Assembly: GCF_028712425.1 (NCBI RefSeq)
Contig: NZ_JAQTQD010000007.1
Location: 56,859 to 120,858, forward strand
From: Methanoregula sp.
Lineage (GTDB): Archaea > Halobacteriota > Methanomicrobia > Methanomicrobiales > Methanospirillaceae
Direction of reading: 5' to 3'
Length of the DNA stretch: 64,000 nucleotides
The notes beneath the pieces were generated by a model, which ran no database searches, was not told the DNA's origin, and worked only from the letters and a program-made list of their open reading frames with translations. Shown here in pieces: positions 37,408-47,483 of this stretch. Position numbers and translations under genes: made by a program. How positions within the stretch are numbered: the first letter of the stretch is position 1; each line of letters opens with the position of its first letter.

Positions 37408-37908
37408 ATGAAGAAATTCATCCTTCCCATCACCCTCATCTGCCTCATGACCTTTGTAGTCATGCCGGTGCAGGCATTCACCATGCATTCGCTCTCCATC
37501 GACCTTGATCCAGCCGGCACCGCACAGGTCGACCTGAACTATGAGCTCACGTTCATCGAGCAGGGGGCGGTCTTCTTAAAGATTGCCGACCCTGCAAGCG
37601 AACTCCAGAAAGCCTTTGACAGCGGATCAGCTGCAAAGACAACCGTGATCTCGGCAGGCCCGTCTTCCGCCCGTGTTCTCGTGCCCGCCTTTGCGTCGAT
37701 CTCGACAAAAGATGGCGTAACCGTTATGACAACGCCGGCCGTCTCATTCGAGCGTGCGGAGAAGGTTTTGAAGAACTACTGGTTTGCGCCGCTTATTGCT
37801 GCGGATTTCTCTCCCTCGGTGACTACGATAACATTCCCGGACGGGCAGCAGGAATATTTCTACAACCGGGTCAGTATCCCGTCAGTGAAGCACGTGATGA
37901 GCGGGTAA
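37408..37908 (+). CDS. Exported hypothetical protein
   Basis: A 166-residue protein with a signal peptide (MKKFILPITLICLMTFVVMP) and an Ala-rich cleavage region at QAF. The mature part is beta-rich (ALTVDLDPAGTAQ-like strands). No cysteine and no membrane anchor. Function unknown; it resembles other small secreted methanogen proteins. Confidence 0.75.
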   Translation: MKKFILPITLICLMTFVVMPVQAFTMHSLSIDLDPAGTAQVDLNYELTFIEQGAVFLKIADPASELQKAFDSGSAAKTTVISAGPSSARVLVPAFASISTKDGVTVMTTPAVSFERAEKVLKNYWFAPLIAADFSPSVTTITFPDGQQEYFYNRVSIPSVKHVMSG

Positions 37909-37988
37909 AATTTTTCTTTCTATTTTTATCAGGTAATCTTTTTTGTTTGTCATGTGATGACCTGATTGCCCCCCAACCCCCTCCCCTC

Positions 37989-38016
37989 ACAACTGCCGCC
38001 ACAGGCAGGCAGTTGT
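37989..38016. terminator. Stem-loop between convergent genes
   Basis: ACAACTGCC (37989-37997) pairs with GGCAGTTGT (38008-38016), a 9-bp stem with a 10-nt loop, flanked by C-rich and G-rich runs. It lies between the convergent genes ending at 37908 and 38099. Confidence 0.5.
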
Positions 38017-38098
38017 TCGGGCGGGGGAGTTACGCTGTAAAACATCCCGCACCAAATTAATGACGGCAGGCTGGGATCAATGTTCTGGATTCCCAGAA

Positions 38099-38890
38099 TT
38101 ACCGCACGTACACCGACCGCTCAACAACACCCTTCCAGTACGCGTCACACTCTTCCGTGCAATATCCCGCCCCGAAAATCTGGTCCGGGTCGAAGTGGGT
38201 GCGGGCGAGTCTGATTGCGCTATCATTTGGATCGAGCAGGAAAATCCTCCTGACCGTATACTCGTTCATGAGATCGAAGAGCGTCTCCAGCCGGCCTTGC
38301 GTGATTGCAACCTGCTGCTGGTGTTCGAGGATACCCGCAAGGGTTTCGCGGTCCGGTTTGGGAGCAAAGAAGAAGACATTCTGCCCGGCAAGCGCGAGGA
38401 GTTCCGGGTCGTTCGCCTGCTCACAGATCAGGACGTGACCAGTTACTCCCGTGTCCCGCATGGCCCGCATCAGCGTGCGGTAGATCCCGCAGATCGCATC
38501 GTTCCATTCATCGGCGTCGCCATAATACTCGTCCCGTATGCCGAGCGTGTGCGGCGCAGGCATCGCGCACCACGCGTCTTTCTTCTGCACCACGATTGCC
38601 GCTGCGTCCTCGATAATGTCAGGAGTATCGGCATGTAGTTCCCCGGTGGCCCGGTTTTCCGTGATCCCCTCGATGCACCCGCAGATACGGTCCGCGTAGA
38701 ATCTTCCCCCGGCACAGGGAGTGCCGATCCCGGCAGGGATCTGTGGTGCAAGGGACTGGTCGAGACGGTACGTGATGATGTCAGCAAGCCTGCCCCGGTG
38801 CTCCGCGATCCAATTCGCGAGCACAGCACGGTCCGGGACCGGGGGTTCTGCCCCGAATGCCCGCGTAGGGAGGTCCAGCTGTTTTGCCAT
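38099..38890 (-). CDS. Conserved hypothetical protein, 263 residues
   Basis: A cytoplasmic protein with several cysteines (GIGTPCAGGRFYADRICGC; YCTEECDAYW). The middle holds AAAIVVQKKDAWCAMPAPH. No known family is recognised. It is divergent from metG by about 40 bp. The Cys and Tyr pattern could bind a metal, but I cannot support a function. Confidence 0.65.
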   Translation of the reverse strand: MAKQLDLPTRAFGAEPPVPDRAVLANWIAEHRGRLADIITYRLDQSLAPQIPAGIGTPCAGGRFYADRICGCIEGITENRATGELHADTPDIIEDAAAIVVQKKDAWCAMPAPHTLGIRDEYYGDADEWNDAICGIYRTLMRAMRDTGVTGHVLICEQANDPELLALAGQNVFFFAPKPDRETLAGILEHQQQVAITQGRLETLFDLMNEYTVRRIFLLDPNDSAIRLARTHFDPDQIFGAGYCTEECDAYWKGVVERSVYVR

Positions 38891-38929
38891 CTACAGATCT
38901 TATTACGCAGAACCATCTAAAACATAGTG

Positions 38930-40918
38930 ATGAATCAAACGCCGCTGCTCGTCACCTGCGGGCTGCCGTACACGAACGGCCCCTGCCATCTTGGCCATTT
39001 GCGAACATACGTACCTGCCGATGCGTATGTCCGCTACCTGCGGCGGGCAGGCGAGGAGGTTGTCTTCGTCTGCGGTTCGGACAACCACGGGACGCCCATC
39101 GTGGTCTCGGCCGAGGAGGCCGGTACAACGCCCCGGGCGCTCTCGGAGAAGTATCACAAGCACTTCGACGAGACGTTCAAGCGGATGGGTGTCGTCTTCG
39201 ACCGGTTCGGCATGACAGACGATCCGGCCAACCACCACCGGACGCAGGACATCGTCTCCCGGCTCCAGGAGAACGGCTACATCTACAAGCAGGTCGTCCA
39301 CCAGGCTTACTGCACGAAATGTAAGCGGTTCCTTCCCGACCGCTATGTCGAGGGGATCTGCCCGCACTGCGGCAAGCCGGCCCGGGGCGATGAATGCGAC
39401 CAGGGGTGCGGAAAGCATCTTGAGCCCGGCGAGATCAAGGACCCGGTCTGCAAGGTCTGCGGCACGAAGGCGGAGTTCCGGGACCAGGAACATTTCTTTT
39501 TCAAACTCTCGGAGTTTAAGGACTTCCTCCTCCCGCATCTCGACCAGCTCCGGGGCACGACCAATGCAAAGAACTATGCCATCGGCTGGATCAAGGACGA
39601 GCTCCATGACTGGTGCATCACGCGGACACTCGACTGGGGCGTGAAGTTCCCGGGCCGCGACGACCTCGTGGTTTATGTCTGGGTCGATGCCCCGATTGGT
39701 TACATTGCATTCACCGAGGAATGGGCGAAGGCAAACGGCAAGGACTGGAAGCGGTACTGGTGCGGCGACAACCGCGTCACGCACTTCATCGGCGGTGATA
39801 TCATCTACCACCACTCGATCTTCTGGCCGGCGCTCCTCAAAGGCGCTGGTTATGGCGTGCCGCACGCCGTCGTAGCAAGCGGGATGGTCAAGGTCGACGA
39901 CCATAAGTTCTCGAAGTCCCGGGGGTACGTGGTCTGGACCAACGACGATTACCTGGACAAGGGCCTGCCCGTGGACTACCTGCGGTACTATCTCCTGTCG
40001 TACACAAGCCATACCAAGGAGCTGAACTTCGCCTGGCCGCTCTTTGCGGAACGGATCAATAACGAGGTAGTCAACATCTTTGGCAACTTCGTGTACCGCA
40101 CGCTCTTCTTTGCCCAGAAAGAGTTCGAGGGCGTGCCGGGTGGGACTGTCGACCCGGCAATCATGGCCGAGATCGAAAAGACTCTCGCGAATGTTGACCA
40201 GCTGATGCGGGACTACGAGTTCAAGGGAGCCGTCGATTCCGTGATGGGCCTTGCAGCGTTCGGGAACACCTACATCCAGACCAATGCGCCGTGGAAGCTC
40301 GTCAAGACTGACAAAACGGCAGCGGCGCAGGTGATCAAGAACGCCTGCCAGATCGTCAAAGCCCTCGCCCTCCTCATACAGCCGGTGATGCCGGATGCAG
40401 CGGAGCGGTGCTGGAAGGAGCTCGGGTTCTATGACGAGGTGGCAAAACACCCGGTCAGCGATGCGCTGCATCCGGTGCCCGAAGCCTGCCTCAAGCCCCC
40501 GACACCTCTCTTTGTGAAGATGGAGGAGGCGCTGGTGAAGGAGCTCGATTCAGTCCTGCAAAAACGCGTTGCCGATGCAAACAAGAAAGCGGAGAAGATC
40601 CCTGTGGTTACGTTCGAAGAATTCCAGAAACTCGACCTGCGGACCGGAAAAGTCCTGTCCGCGGAGCCCGTGCCGAAGTCGAACAAGCTCTTAAAACTGA
40701 TGGTGGATATCGGCAGCGAGAAGCGCCAGATTGTTGCCGGCATGCAGCAGTTCTACAAGCCCGAGGAGATTGTCGGGAAGGATGTGGTTGTTGTCACGAA
40801 CCTGGCCCCAGCGAAGATCTTCGGTGTCGAGAGCAACGGCATGGTTCTTGCCGCCGGAGATGCGGCCTCGCTCCTCGTGCCGCTCAAGCCGGTGGAGCCG
40901 GGCACGAAGATCCGGTAA
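38930..40918 (+). CDS. metG: Methionyl-tRNA synthetase with C-terminal tRNA-binding domain
   Basis: A 662-residue class I synthetase. HIGH-like: [20 protein letters not shown]-like: [13 protein letters not shown] zinc knuckle (CTKCKR ... CPHCGK ... CDQGCGK ... CKVCG) follows the catalytic core. The last 110 residues are an EMAP/tRNA-binding OB-fold ([20 protein letters not shown]). I choose the ATG at 38930 over the GTG one codon earlier. Confidence 0.95.
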   Translation: MNQTPLLVTCGLPYTNGPCHLGHLRTYVPADAYVRYLRRAGEEVVFVCGSDNHGTPIVVSAEEAGTTPRALSEKYHKHFDETFKRMGVVFDRFGMTDDPANHHRTQDIVSRLQENGYIYKQVVHQAYCTKCKRFLPDRYVEGICPHCGKPARGDECDQGCGKHLEPGEIKDPVCKVCGTKAEFRDQEHFFFKLSEFKDFLLPHLDQLRGTTNAKNYAIGWIKDELHDWCITRTLDWGVKFPGRDDLVVYVWVDAPIGYIAFTEEWAKANGKDWKRYWCGDNRVTHFIGGDIIYHHSIFWPALLKGAGYGVPHAVVASGMVKVDDHKFSKSRGYVVWTNDDYLDKGLPVDYLRYYLLSYTSHTKELNFAWPLFAERINNEVVNIFGNFVYRTLFFAQKEFEGVPGGTVDPAIMAEIEKTLANVDQLMRDYEFKGAVDSVMGLAAFGNTYIQTNAPWKLVKTDKTAAAQVIKNACQIVKALALLIQPVMPDAAERCWKELGFYDEVAKHPVSDALHPVPEACLKPPTPLFVKMEEALVKELDSVLQKRVADANKKAEKIPVVTFEEFQKLDLRTGKVLSAEPVPKSNKLLKLMVDIGSEKRQIVAGMQQFYKPEEIVGKDVVVVTNLAPAKIFGVESNGMVLAAGDAASLLVPLKPVEPGTKIR

Positions 40919-40958
40919 TCACACTGCCTTTTCCCAGTGCACCACAGGTTCCCGGTTT

Positions 40959-41807
40959 TCAGGCGCCCTGTTTTGCTGCCGAAATGATCTCCTGCCAGCG
41001 GGGATGACTGAAGTTCGGGTACACACTGTTTGAGGAACCATACATCCCCTCTGCCCGCTGCCATCCGTGGGATTCGCCGGTAGCAGTCCACATATAGGAA
41101 TCCTGGTACTCATTCCCTCCTCCATCAATACCGGTACTCACCGTATTGGGTTTTATTGGTTCCATCCATACGTTGAATCCGAGCAGGTGGGATCGGATCT
41201 GTACCCGGGCTGTCGGAGAGGACGAGTAGTCAACAAGGATAACCGTGGTCTGGTGTGTTCTTGCTGGCGCGTATTCGATCCATTCCGTTGAACGAGGGGT
41301 AATTTGCTGACGGTATGGGGGGAAAAAATCAAGTTTTGGCAGGATAACAGACACATTACCAAGGGGATATAACGTGTTTATGAAGACAGCCGGTGAGAGT
41401 GAATCCGTTGAGTTCACCAGTTCGACCGAATATTCAGGTACTTCGGAAGGATTAGGATCGATCCTGTCGGTACTCACTTTCAGGAACCAAGGCTTGCTGC
41501 CTGGTACCAGATAGGCGTCACTTGTGTTGAGTCCGGGTGGTGACTGGACAAGATCAATGGTAAAATTTTGCCGGGCAAACTGTGTTTTGTCCAGAGGAAC
41601 CGGCCCCATCATGGGCTTTCCGGCTTTTACCGGGACCGGGAGATATACTGTCACGTTCCTGATTGTCTCGTTTGTGTCGATGGAGATATCGTAGGAATTG
41701 TGGGAGAGGCAGAGGCGGGGCTCAGAATGTGTAGCACATCCTCCTGTCAGGATCAGGAATACAATGACAAGAAAAAAACAAGATGTACTCCGGAATAGTG
41801 ACGCCAT
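40959..41807 (-). CDS. Putative lipoprotein
   Basis: A 282-residue exported protein. The signal sequence ends in a lipobox LTGGC (Cys near residue 24), so it may be lipid-anchored on the cell surface. Mature part is beta-rich with many Tyr and Pro residues and ends HPRWQEIISAAKQGA. Function unknown. Confidence 0.78.
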   Translation of the reverse strand: MASLFRSTSCFFLVIVFLILTGGCATHSEPRLCLSHNSYDISIDTNETIRNVTVYLPVPVKAGKPMMGPVPLDKTQFARQNFTIDLVQSPPGLNTSDAYLVPGSKPWFLKVSTDRIDPNPSEVPEYSVELVNSTDSLSPAVFINTLYPLGNVSVILPKLDFFPPYRQQITPRSTEWIEYAPARTHQTTVILVDYSSSPTARVQIRSHLLGFNVWMEPIKPNTVSTGIDGGGNEYQDSYMWTATGESHGWQRAEGMYGSSNSVYPNFSHPRWQEIISAAKQGA

Positions 41808-42057
41808 ATTGGATCTGAATATCTGATCGAAATGTAATAAGTGTAATTATGTATAAATTTGCCGAATACATCAAATTTCCTTTTATTTGCTGATATTTTC
41901 ATTTTTGACTTTTCCGGTAAATTAAAAAAAAAATATATTATTAATAAGGTAATTGTCAATTTTACATAAAAAATCTAAAAATATTCTTTAAAAATTCAAT
42001 TAAATTGCAAATTCACCTTAGTTAATAATAGTTAAATTTAAATTAGGGAGTTGTAAA

Positions 42058-43722
42058 ATGAAAAAGACTGTATTCGTAACGGGAATTATCTTAGGATTAT
42101 TTCTGATTGCAAGTGTTTCAGCAACGAGTTTCGGGCCATGGACAACCGAAACCGTGGATTCTCTCGGAAATGTCGGGGAATATACCTCCCTTGCGCTGAA
42201 CGTTTCCGATTGCCCCCGGATCAGTTATTACGATCAAACAAACCACGATCTAAAATATGCAGCGTGGGATGGTATAACATGGACGATTGAAACTGTCGAC
42301 GGAAAAACGAAAGCCCTTAATTCCCACGCCAAAAAAGGAAAAAAATTCAACCGTGGGGATGTCGGGCAGTATTCTTCCCTGTCTCTTGATGTAAACGGCA
42401 ACCCCAGAATCAGCTACCTGGATAAGCAACACAGCGATCTCAAGTATGCTTCATGGGATGGCACATCATGGGTGATTGAAATTGTTGATGGGGTATCAAA
42501 AACACCTGTAGTCAGCACGAAGGGAAAAAAACCTGAAAAATCGCTTGAAATCGGTGAATACTCCTCGCTAGTACTTAATTCTGACGGCAATCCCCGTATC
42601 AGTTATTTCGATAAAACGCACGGCAACCTGAAATATGCATCATGGGATGGAACCGCATGGAAGATCGAGACCGTTGACGGGACTTCGAAGGCCCCAAAGA
42701 TTAATCCACGGGAAAGAAACCATGACAGGTTCGTTGAAGTCGGTGAATATTCCTCACTGGCTTTGAATTCAGATGGCAATCCCTGTATCAGCTACTATGA
42801 TAAAACCCACGGGGACCTGAGATATGCAGCGTGGAATGGCACATCGTGGGAGACCGAGACGGTTGACAGCAGTGGCAGGGTTGGGGAATTCACTTCGCTC
42901 AAGCTGGATGACAATGGGGATCCGAGGATCAGTTATTATGATCGGACAAATAAAGTCCTGAAATTTGCCGTATGGACTGGTGCCAGATGGCAGATCGAAA
43001 CTGCAGACAACTCAAAGAAAGTCGGAACCTTTGTCTCCCTTGCGCTGGATTCGGCGGGTGATGCCAGGATCTCTTATTTCGATCAGGCAAACCGGAATCT
43101 GAGGTATGTACGATCCACGGGACATGCACAGAAGAATCAGATTGCCCTTCAGCTCTACGGAAAGGACATCACCCAGGGCGAGTATCTTCAAAATGTATCC
43201 CCGGAATTTCTGGTTAATTTATCGCCGGATGCCTTGCAGCGACTGTACGCAACCAAGATGGACTGGCATAATACCTTTGACAAAGTATCTTCTGGGTCAA
43301 CCGAAAAAGCAACAGAAAGTACATCACAGCTTCTGAAAACCGGGATTTCCGCTAAGGCTTCGGCGAGCCAGGGAATCCCCGTTCTTCTCGTAAACTCCAG
43401 ATTTTCCCAGTTATCAAAAAATGTGCTGAGATCCTGGTCGCGATCGGATGCAAGAACGGAGATTTTACTAACCCCTTATACCGCTGAAATAATAGGAGTG
43501 GAAACGCATCTGCAGCGCGCGGATAATCCGCCGGGTCTTTTTACAACATGGGAGGATGTCGCTGTTAAAGTCGTTGCAAAAGAACTTGCCAGTTCAGCTG
43601 AAGCACAGGTGGATGTTCCTATAACGAAAAGCGGGTATTACCGGGTATTTGGTTTCCATACTCTTAAATGGGACAATCTCGGGGTATGCAGTACTCCTAC
43701 ATGTGCCAATCCTCTGACCTAA
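42058..43722 (+). CDS. Secreted repeat protein, 5' part of an interrupted frame
   Basis: A 554-residue exported protein with a signal peptide (MKKTVFVTGIILGLFLIASVSA). It has about seven repeats of the form GEYSSLALNSDGNPRISYYD ... LKYASWDGTSW, likely a beta-propeller. A helix-rich region follows from about residue 360. GGGAG 9 nt before the ATG is a good ribosome site, with a very AT-rich leader upstream. The frame ends at TAA 43720-43722, but the next codons continue in frame into a recognisable domain (see 43723-44505). Confidence 0.85.
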   Translation: MKKTVFVTGIILGLFLIASVSATSFGPWTTETVDSLGNVGEYTSLALNVSDCPRISYYDQTNHDLKYAAWDGITWTIETVDGKTKALNSHAKKGKKFNRGDVGQYSSLSLDVNGNPRISYLDKQHSDLKYASWDGTSWVIEIVDGVSKTPVVSTKGKKPEKSLEIGEYSSLVLNSDGNPRISYFDKTHGNLKYASWDGTAWKIETVDGTSKAPKINPRERNHDRFVEVGEYSSLALNSDGNPCISYYDKTHGDLRYAAWNGTSWETETVDSSGRVGEFTSLKLDDNGDPRISYYDRTNKVLKFAVWTGARWQIETADNSKKVGTFVSLALDSAGDARISYFDQANRNLRYVRSTGHAQKNQIALQLYGKDITQGEYLQNVSPEFLVNLSPDALQRLYATKMDWHNTFDKVSSGSTEKATESTSQLLKTGISAKASASQGIPVLLVNSRFSQLSKNVLRSWSRSDARTEILLTPYTAEIIGVETHLQRADNPPGLFTTWEDVAVKVVAKELASSAEAQVDVPITKSGYYRVFGFHTLKWDNLGVCSTPTCANPLT

Positions 43723-44505
43723 GTATCGATTGCCGGTGAATATTATATCAATCCGACCTCAGCGCCGTTAGTCATAGCGTCCATCCAGAATCCGGGAGGA
43801 TCGGTTAATCCATCAGGATCCATGTCGGTACCTGTAGGTGAAAGCCGGACATTCACGATCACGCCGAATTCAGGATATAAAATTGAGGATGTACTGGTTG
43901 ACGGCGTATCCCAGGGTGCGATTTCATCCTATACTTTCTCTAATGTCAGAGCCGACCATACTATCTGGGCAACCTTCAAACAGCAGAGCCTCCCCCCCAT
44001 CGTCGCTCTCTGCCCTGCCGGGACTGCATTTGATGCAACGAAGTACCCCCAGAACTGGCCGCAATCGGACCCGATGACATCGCAGTGCTACTGGGATGGT
44101 AATGGCAAGGTGTATATCTCCGGCGACCCGGCTTCGCTGACCGGCGTCCGGGCTGATGATGGATTTATTGTCCAGATCCAGCCAAGCGGTGCACAGTACG
44201 ATGCCCAGCCGCATTACGCAACAGTGCATAATATCATCGACCTGACCAGTGGCATGACACCGGGCCAGAATACCATAACCATCATTGTGAAAAACTGGTG
44301 TGGGCTGTCGATGAGCTACGGATCAGCAACTGGTATTGGTACAACACAGACTCCCTTCATCATCCAGGTAAACACACAGACCATGAGCTTATCCGCAACG
44401 GAGAAACAGTCAGCAGATGAAATGCCTTCGTTCATTACCGAGGAGAAAGATGGCCTTGTGGTCAACGGGACATTGATTAAAATTACCAATGAGTCTGTCG
44501 GGTAA
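43723..44505 (+). pseudogene. Continuation of the surface protein after an in-frame TAA
   Basis: Same frame as the upstream gene. The first codons read VSIAGEYYINPTSAPLVIAS, then SVNPSGSMSVPVGESRTFTI and SYTFSNVRADHTIWATFKQ, the layout of an InlB B-repeat-type domain (a bacterial/archaeal surface beta-repeat). This domain begins before the first ATG (43822), so it is not a separate gene by design. The stop is TAA, not the pyrrolysine codon UAG, so recoding is unlikely. A nonsense mutation or a sequencing error explains it best. About 230 residues are affected. Confidence 0.7.
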
Positions 44506-45197
44506 ATTCTCCCTTTTTTATCTGCTCATTTCGCAGTCTCTGTTTCAGGTGCTCTTGAGAAGAGGAGCGACCGCGCCGGGCTGGTCTTCCGGCACGGTCT
44601 TTGGAACAGGTGACTGATGGCGGTCCCGTGTGCAAAAGGACTGCCCGATTACACTGTGCGTGTCATTGCCGAATCGCGGTGACGCCCGACAATGGTTGTC
44701 GTGCGCCAGTCTTCGTTCGGAACGATCTCCCGGATCCATCCCATGGCCGGCATCCGGTGAGGTCGTGCACGGTTGCCGGTCAGGGACCCTTCGCAGGCGT
44801 GCTGTTTCGCCCGCAGGAAGGTTGGTTCCGGGTTGTCTGGTGAGGTCATGGCATGGTCTCCTGGCTGCCCGTGACAGGACAGATCATGTCCCGCAGGTGC
44901 AGCCCGCAGGTCGTCAGTGCTATCCATCCCCGACATCTGAAAGCCCGGGAAATCGTTCCGGGGAAAGTGTGCCGGAAGCGATTCTCCCAGGCCTCATGCG
45001 GGTACTGGATACGAGTGCTTCCCCGTCCGCTCGTGACGAACGAAACACTCTGATCAGAACATCGGGTGCGGCTGCACATATATTGGTAAAATGGCAAAGG
45101 TAGGGAGGTCAAACCGCGCGGTTATATCAAAGAACGCGGAGATTGGTCCGCGTATATCGCAGATCGCAACCGGTATCCGGCGGTGGGGTGCGGCGCC
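44506..45197. other. Intergenic region between convergent genes
   Basis: About 690 bp between the surface-protein pseudogene and msrA. Several frames of 60-157 codons overlap on both strands, but none has a motif, signal peptide or ribosome site. The composition is GC-rich. I see no repeat with the other regions. Confidence 0.4.
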
Positions 45198-45704
45198 TCA
45201 TTCCCAGATCTGCCTGCTCGTGCAGTATGACTGGCCGCATTTGGCATAGAACTGCTGGTGGCACTCCTCGGCAGGCCAGAATGTCGTGGCAGGGAGGATC
45301 TCCGTCCTGATGGACCGGTCTCCGTACCGCTTTTCTGCCGCCAGCCGGTCGCGGGAGCCACTTGCTGCCACTCTCTGTTCTTCGTCATGGTAAAAGATCA
45401 CGGACCGGTACTGTGGGCCGGTGTAATCCCCCTGCCCCCCATCCTGCGTCGGGTTGTGCATCTCCCAGAACGCATCGAGGAGCGCCTCGTAGGAGATGAC
45501 CGTTGGATCAAAAACAATGCCCACCGCTTCGGCATGGCCGGTGGTGCCCGCAGCCACCTGCTCGTAGGTTGGTTCCGGCACAGAACCTCCGGTATACCCC
45601 GCGACTGTTTCCAGCACCCCGTCGATGTTGTGGAATGCGGCCTCAACATCCCAGAAACAGCCGGCGGCAAACGTCGCTTTCCGGTATACCGGGTCACCTG
45701 TCAT
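45198..45704 (-). CDS. msrA: Peptide-methionine (S)-S-oxide reductase
   Basis: A 168-residue repair enzyme. The catalytic AAGCFWDVEAAF (Cys16) and the block YTGPQYRSVIFYHDEEQ are conserved. It reduces oxidised methionine in proteins using thioredoxin. Length is close to the bacterial family norm. Confidence 0.95.
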   Translation of the reverse strand: MTGDPVYRKATFAAGCFWDVEAAFHNIDGVLETVAGYTGGSVPEPTYEQVAAGTTGHAEAVGIVFDPTVISYEALLDAFWEMHNPTQDGGQGDYTGPQYRSVIFYHDEEQRVAASGSRDRLAAEKRYGDRSIRTEILPATTFWPAEECHQQFYAKCGQSYCTSRQIWE

Positions 45705-45764
45705 GGATCTATCGTTGGCGCCTGATATTTTTGGGTGTTGCGATAGAATGCGGAAGCGTTTCTC

Positions 45765-46259
45765 TCACTTCCGCGGGGTCATCTGCTTTGCCGTGAGGAG
45801 CCAGTGGAGCTCCCCTGACGGGCGCTGGGTGAAGGAGACGTCGCGGATCTTTGCGAGCCCTCCCTTGGTCATCGCGATCCCTGCCTCTTCGTTTCCCGCA
45901 ATGATCCTGCTGATGAGCGAGGAGAGGAGCGGCTCGTGGCCTACGAGAAGAATGGCAGAGGGTTTCCCGTGACGGCTGATCTCGTGGCAGACGGCATCCG
46001 GTTCGCCGCCCGGCACAAGCACGTTCCATGATGCAGGCTTCTTTTTGTATTTCAGGACGCCGGCAATGATCGCGGCAGTCTCCTGCGCCCGGGCAAGCGG
46101 GCTTGCAGCGATGAGATCGAACTCCAGATCCTGCGCGGCCAAAAAGAGCCCGACACTGAGGATCTCTTCGGATCCCTTTGTTGTCAGCCGGCGCGCAGCA
46201 TCGCCACCTTCCGGTGTGCTCTCCTCCGCTTTCCCGTGCCGCAGAATGTAGATATCCAC
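45765..46259 (-). CDS. sixA: SixA-type phosphohistidine phosphatase
   Basis: A 164-residue histidine phosphatase. YILRHGKAEE holds the catalytic His8, and LLVGHEPLLSSLI the second His. LARAQETA supplies an Arg. It removes phosphate from phosphohistidine proteins; in this organism it may act on the kinase/regulator network, which is a guess. Confidence 0.88.
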   Translation of the reverse strand: MDIYILRHGKAEESTPEGGDAARRLTTKGSEEILSVGLFLAAQDLEFDLIAASPLARAQETAAIIAGVLKYKKKPASWNVLVPGGEPDAVCHEISRHGKPSAILLVGHEPLLSSLISRIIAGNEEAGIAMTKGGLAKIRDVSFTQRPSGELHWLLTAKQMTPRK

Positions 46260-46322
46260 ATCCTGTCTGGTGTGCTGTCAGGGGATAAGCATTGTGAAAA
46301 AAAAGATGCCTGGTTCCGAAAG

Positions 46323-47417
46323 TTACGAATCCCTCTTCCGGCAGGAGAGGACGATGAGAACCAGGCTCACTGCAGCAAGGGCAGCAAGGGTTTCAAACCC
46401 GGGGACTGTTTTCCGCGTGGATAGCCCGGTGACAAATTCCGAGGTCGATCCGGCAGCGATCTCTGTTGTGGTCTCGAAGTCCTGGTACCCGTCCAGGACC
46501 AGCCGGATCTTGTGCGGCCCGGGAGCAAGCCCGGGAATGGTTGCCGGGCTGATGCCTTTCATCTGGCCATCGATAAACACGAGCGCACCGGGCGGGGTTG
46601 TCGTGATCGAGAGGGAACCGGTTGTTGCCGCTGCCGGCTGTGGTGCGGGGGTGCCCGGGGTCTCCTGCACTGTGGTGGCGGGAACTGACGGGGAAGCCGT
46701 TGCCGGAGTGGACGATTGCCGGACAAGGGATGCAATGATCTGCGGGGAATCCGCGGTAACGGTCACTTCCCGGGCCACATCCTCGTATCCCTCAAGCCTC
46801 AGTGTCACGGTATGCCGGCCATTGGACACGGCTTTGAGGGTAACGGGAGTAATCCCCCGCAGGGTGTTGTCCAGGAAGACGTTTGCCCCCTCCGGTTCCG
46901 AAGTGATGACAATCTGGCCGTATTCCGGGGTTGGCGTGGGGGTGGGTTTGCCGATGAGGTGCCTGATCTCGGTAACTGACGATGTGATCACCCTGCTCCG
47001 CGCATCCAGTTCCTGCACCGTGATAAGGGGGAGCTCTGTCCCCTCAGGAGTAGCCGCAGGGACCTGGCCTTTCAGTGCGATATCGACAACAACCTCCTCG
47101 TTTGCAGGATAAGAGAGCTCGTATCCCCCGATAGTCAGGATCTTCCCGCGGTCGGCAGGCCGGGTGTTCTCTACGCCCCCGATGATCACCGTATAAACCC
47201 AGACCGGATCATCGAGCGTTGTTACGAACTGGAGGTCGTCAAAGGCAGAGAACGGGGTGCCCGAGGCAACATACACCTTCGTGGTCACGTTCACGGAATC
47301 ACCGGGATCGAGGATGGCGGGATCCACGGTCGTTGAGGAGACAGAGAACGCCGTCACGCAGGGTACGAGGAGGAGCAGGACAAGAAATGCGCACCATTTC
47401 AGCGAGGATGTATGCAT
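46323..47417 (-). CDS. PEGA-domain surface protein
   Basis: A 364-residue exported protein. Signal peptide at residues 1-23, then an N-terminal beta domain and two PEGA repeats (VITSEPEGANVFLDNTLRGI and TTTPPGALVFIDGQMKGISP). The linker is Pro/Thr/Ala-rich. One C-terminal membrane helix ends in CRKRDS. Typical of Methanomicrobiales S-layer-associated proteins. Confidence 0.88.
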   Translation of the reverse strand: MHTSSLKWCAFLVLLLLVPCVTAFSVSSTTVDPAILDPGDSVNVTTKVYVASGTPFSAFDDLQFVTTLDDPVWVYTVIIGGVENTRPADRGKILTIGGYELSYPANEEVVVDIALKGQVPAATPEGTELPLITVQELDARSRVITSSVTEIRHLIGKPTPTPTPEYGQIVITSEPEGANVFLDNTLRGITPVTLKAVSNGRHTVTLRLEGYEDVAREVTVTADSPQIIASLVRQSSTPATASPSVPATTVQETPGTPAPQPAAATTGSLSITTTPPGALVFIDGQMKGISPATIPGLAPGPHKIRLVLDGYQDFETTTEIAAGSTSEFVTGLSTRKTVPGFETLAALAAVSLVLIVLSCRKRDS

Positions 47418-47483
47418 AGGATCACGTCAGGATACAGTAAACCGCCGGATCTTATTATCCTGCCGGAGAACGCGGGCAAAAAA

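Noticed and set aside
43720..43722. Pyrrolysine readthrough of the stop codon
   Set aside because: The codon is TAA; pyrrolysine uses TAG.
44545..45112. Several 60-157-codon frames between the surface protein and msrA
   Set aside because: They overlap on both strands, lack motifs and ribosome sites, and none is preferred over the others.
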